Made by a program: the position numbers and the translations under genes. Shown here piece after piece: positions 6,381-6,508 of a stretch of DNA of 6,508 bases (position 1 is the stretch's first letter; every line of letters starts with the position of its first letter). The notes under the pieces were generated by a model. That model was not told the DNA's origin and ran no database searches. It saw only the letters and a list, made by a program, of their open reading frames with translations. The DNA is from Bacteroidales bacterium UBA1735 (GTDB lineage: Bacteria; Bacteroidota; Bacteroidia; Bacteroidales; Paludibacteraceae), in NCBI GenBank assembly GCA_002315745.1, contig DCID01000055.1, positions 1 to 6,508 of the forward strand. Direction: 5' to 3'.

Positions 6381-6409
6381 ATTATATAATTATTATATAT
6401 ATTATATTA
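6381..6409. repeat. Pure A/T tract
   Basis: Twenty-nine consecutive A/T bases, including the palindromes ATAATTAT and TATATATA, lie between the two inverted 8-mer arrays. Such a tract melts easily; no function can be assigned from sequence alone. Confidence 0.6.
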
Positions 6410-6442
6410 CATTTTTCGGAAGCAGATTCGCTCACAAAGTTT

Positions 6443-6466
6443 TGTGGAAATGTGGAAATGTGGAAC
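6443..6466. repeat. TGTGGAAA 8-mer array, right inverted arm
   Basis: Units TGTGGAAA (6443-6450), TGTGGAAA (6451-6458) and TGTGGAAC (6459-6466) are contiguous and inverted relative to 6275-6298. The inner end overlaps the near-perfect palindrome CACAAAGTTTTGTG (6433-6446), mirroring the hairpin on the inner side of the left arm. Confidence 0.8.
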
Positions 6467-6508
6467 ATGTTGACCAACTGCGTCTATAGCGCATTTTGGC
6501 TAGTCCTC

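Larger units (their letters stand above)
6132..6508. other. Repeat-rich noncoding region at the right end
   Basis: These 377 bases carry no credible gene. They contain, in order, three C5 tracts (6150-6154, 6157-6161, 6166-6170), the right copy of the mosaic repeat, a short hairpin, three tandem 11-mers, an array of TTTCCACA units, a mixed A/T-rich core, and an inverted array of TGTGGAAA units. No intrinsic terminator with a U-tract follows the ATPase stop, and no consensus TAnnTTTG promoter is seen on either strand. Nothing notable is seen after 6466. Confidence 0.7.

Noticed and set aside
6240..6466. CRISPR array
   Set aside because: The repeats are 8-11 bp, contiguous without spacers or inverted, and no cas gene is present.

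Overview
The window looks like a chromosomal accessory (defence-island-like) segment from a member of Bacteroidota, probably Bacteroidales; genus is not determined. The main evidence is two promoters matching the Bacteroidota sigma consensus (TTTG about 20 nt upstream of TAnnTTTG), start codons with A/T-rich leaders and no Shine-Dalgarno sequence, and a gene fragment resembling the start of DUF2027/Smr proteins, which are typical of that phylum.

Layout. Bases 1-3096 (+) encode almost all of HsdR, the motor and nuclease subunit of a type I restriction-modification enzyme. The frame is open to the left edge, so the true start, and possibly hsdM/hsdS, lie outside the window. Six bases after the hsdR stop a short reading frame (3103-3207, +) begins like a DUF2027/Smr protein and breaks off where the next gene ends. 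That gene (3186-4403, -) encodes an ATPase of the AAA_14 + DUF4143 class. A mostly A/T-rich spacer (4404-4964) holds the promoters of two divergent ATPase genes, an orphan G/C-richer coding fragment (about 4611-4820, +) and several repeats. A second, clearly different AAA_14 + DUF4143 ATPase follows (4965-6131, +). The last 377 bases contain no credible gene but are dense in repeats: C-tracts, a 23-bp repeat also found inverted at 4538-4560, a hairpin, tandem 11-mers, and two inverted arrays of the 8-mer TGTGGAAA flanking an A/T-rich core.

Interpretation. hsdR uses C-ending codons heavily, whereas both ATPase genes and their flanks are more A/T-rich. The ATPases sit between gene fragments and repeats. 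The simplest reading is that the ATPase genes were inserted downstream of an older hsdR-DUF2027 operon, truncating what followed. The ATPases have no established function; nothing in the sequence shows that they work with HsdR. The signals most worth checking are the DUF2027 truncation point, the shared repeat blocks around the second ATPase, the palindrome over its promoter, the in-frame palindromic insert in the HsdR nuclease domain, and the symmetric repeat structure at the right end.
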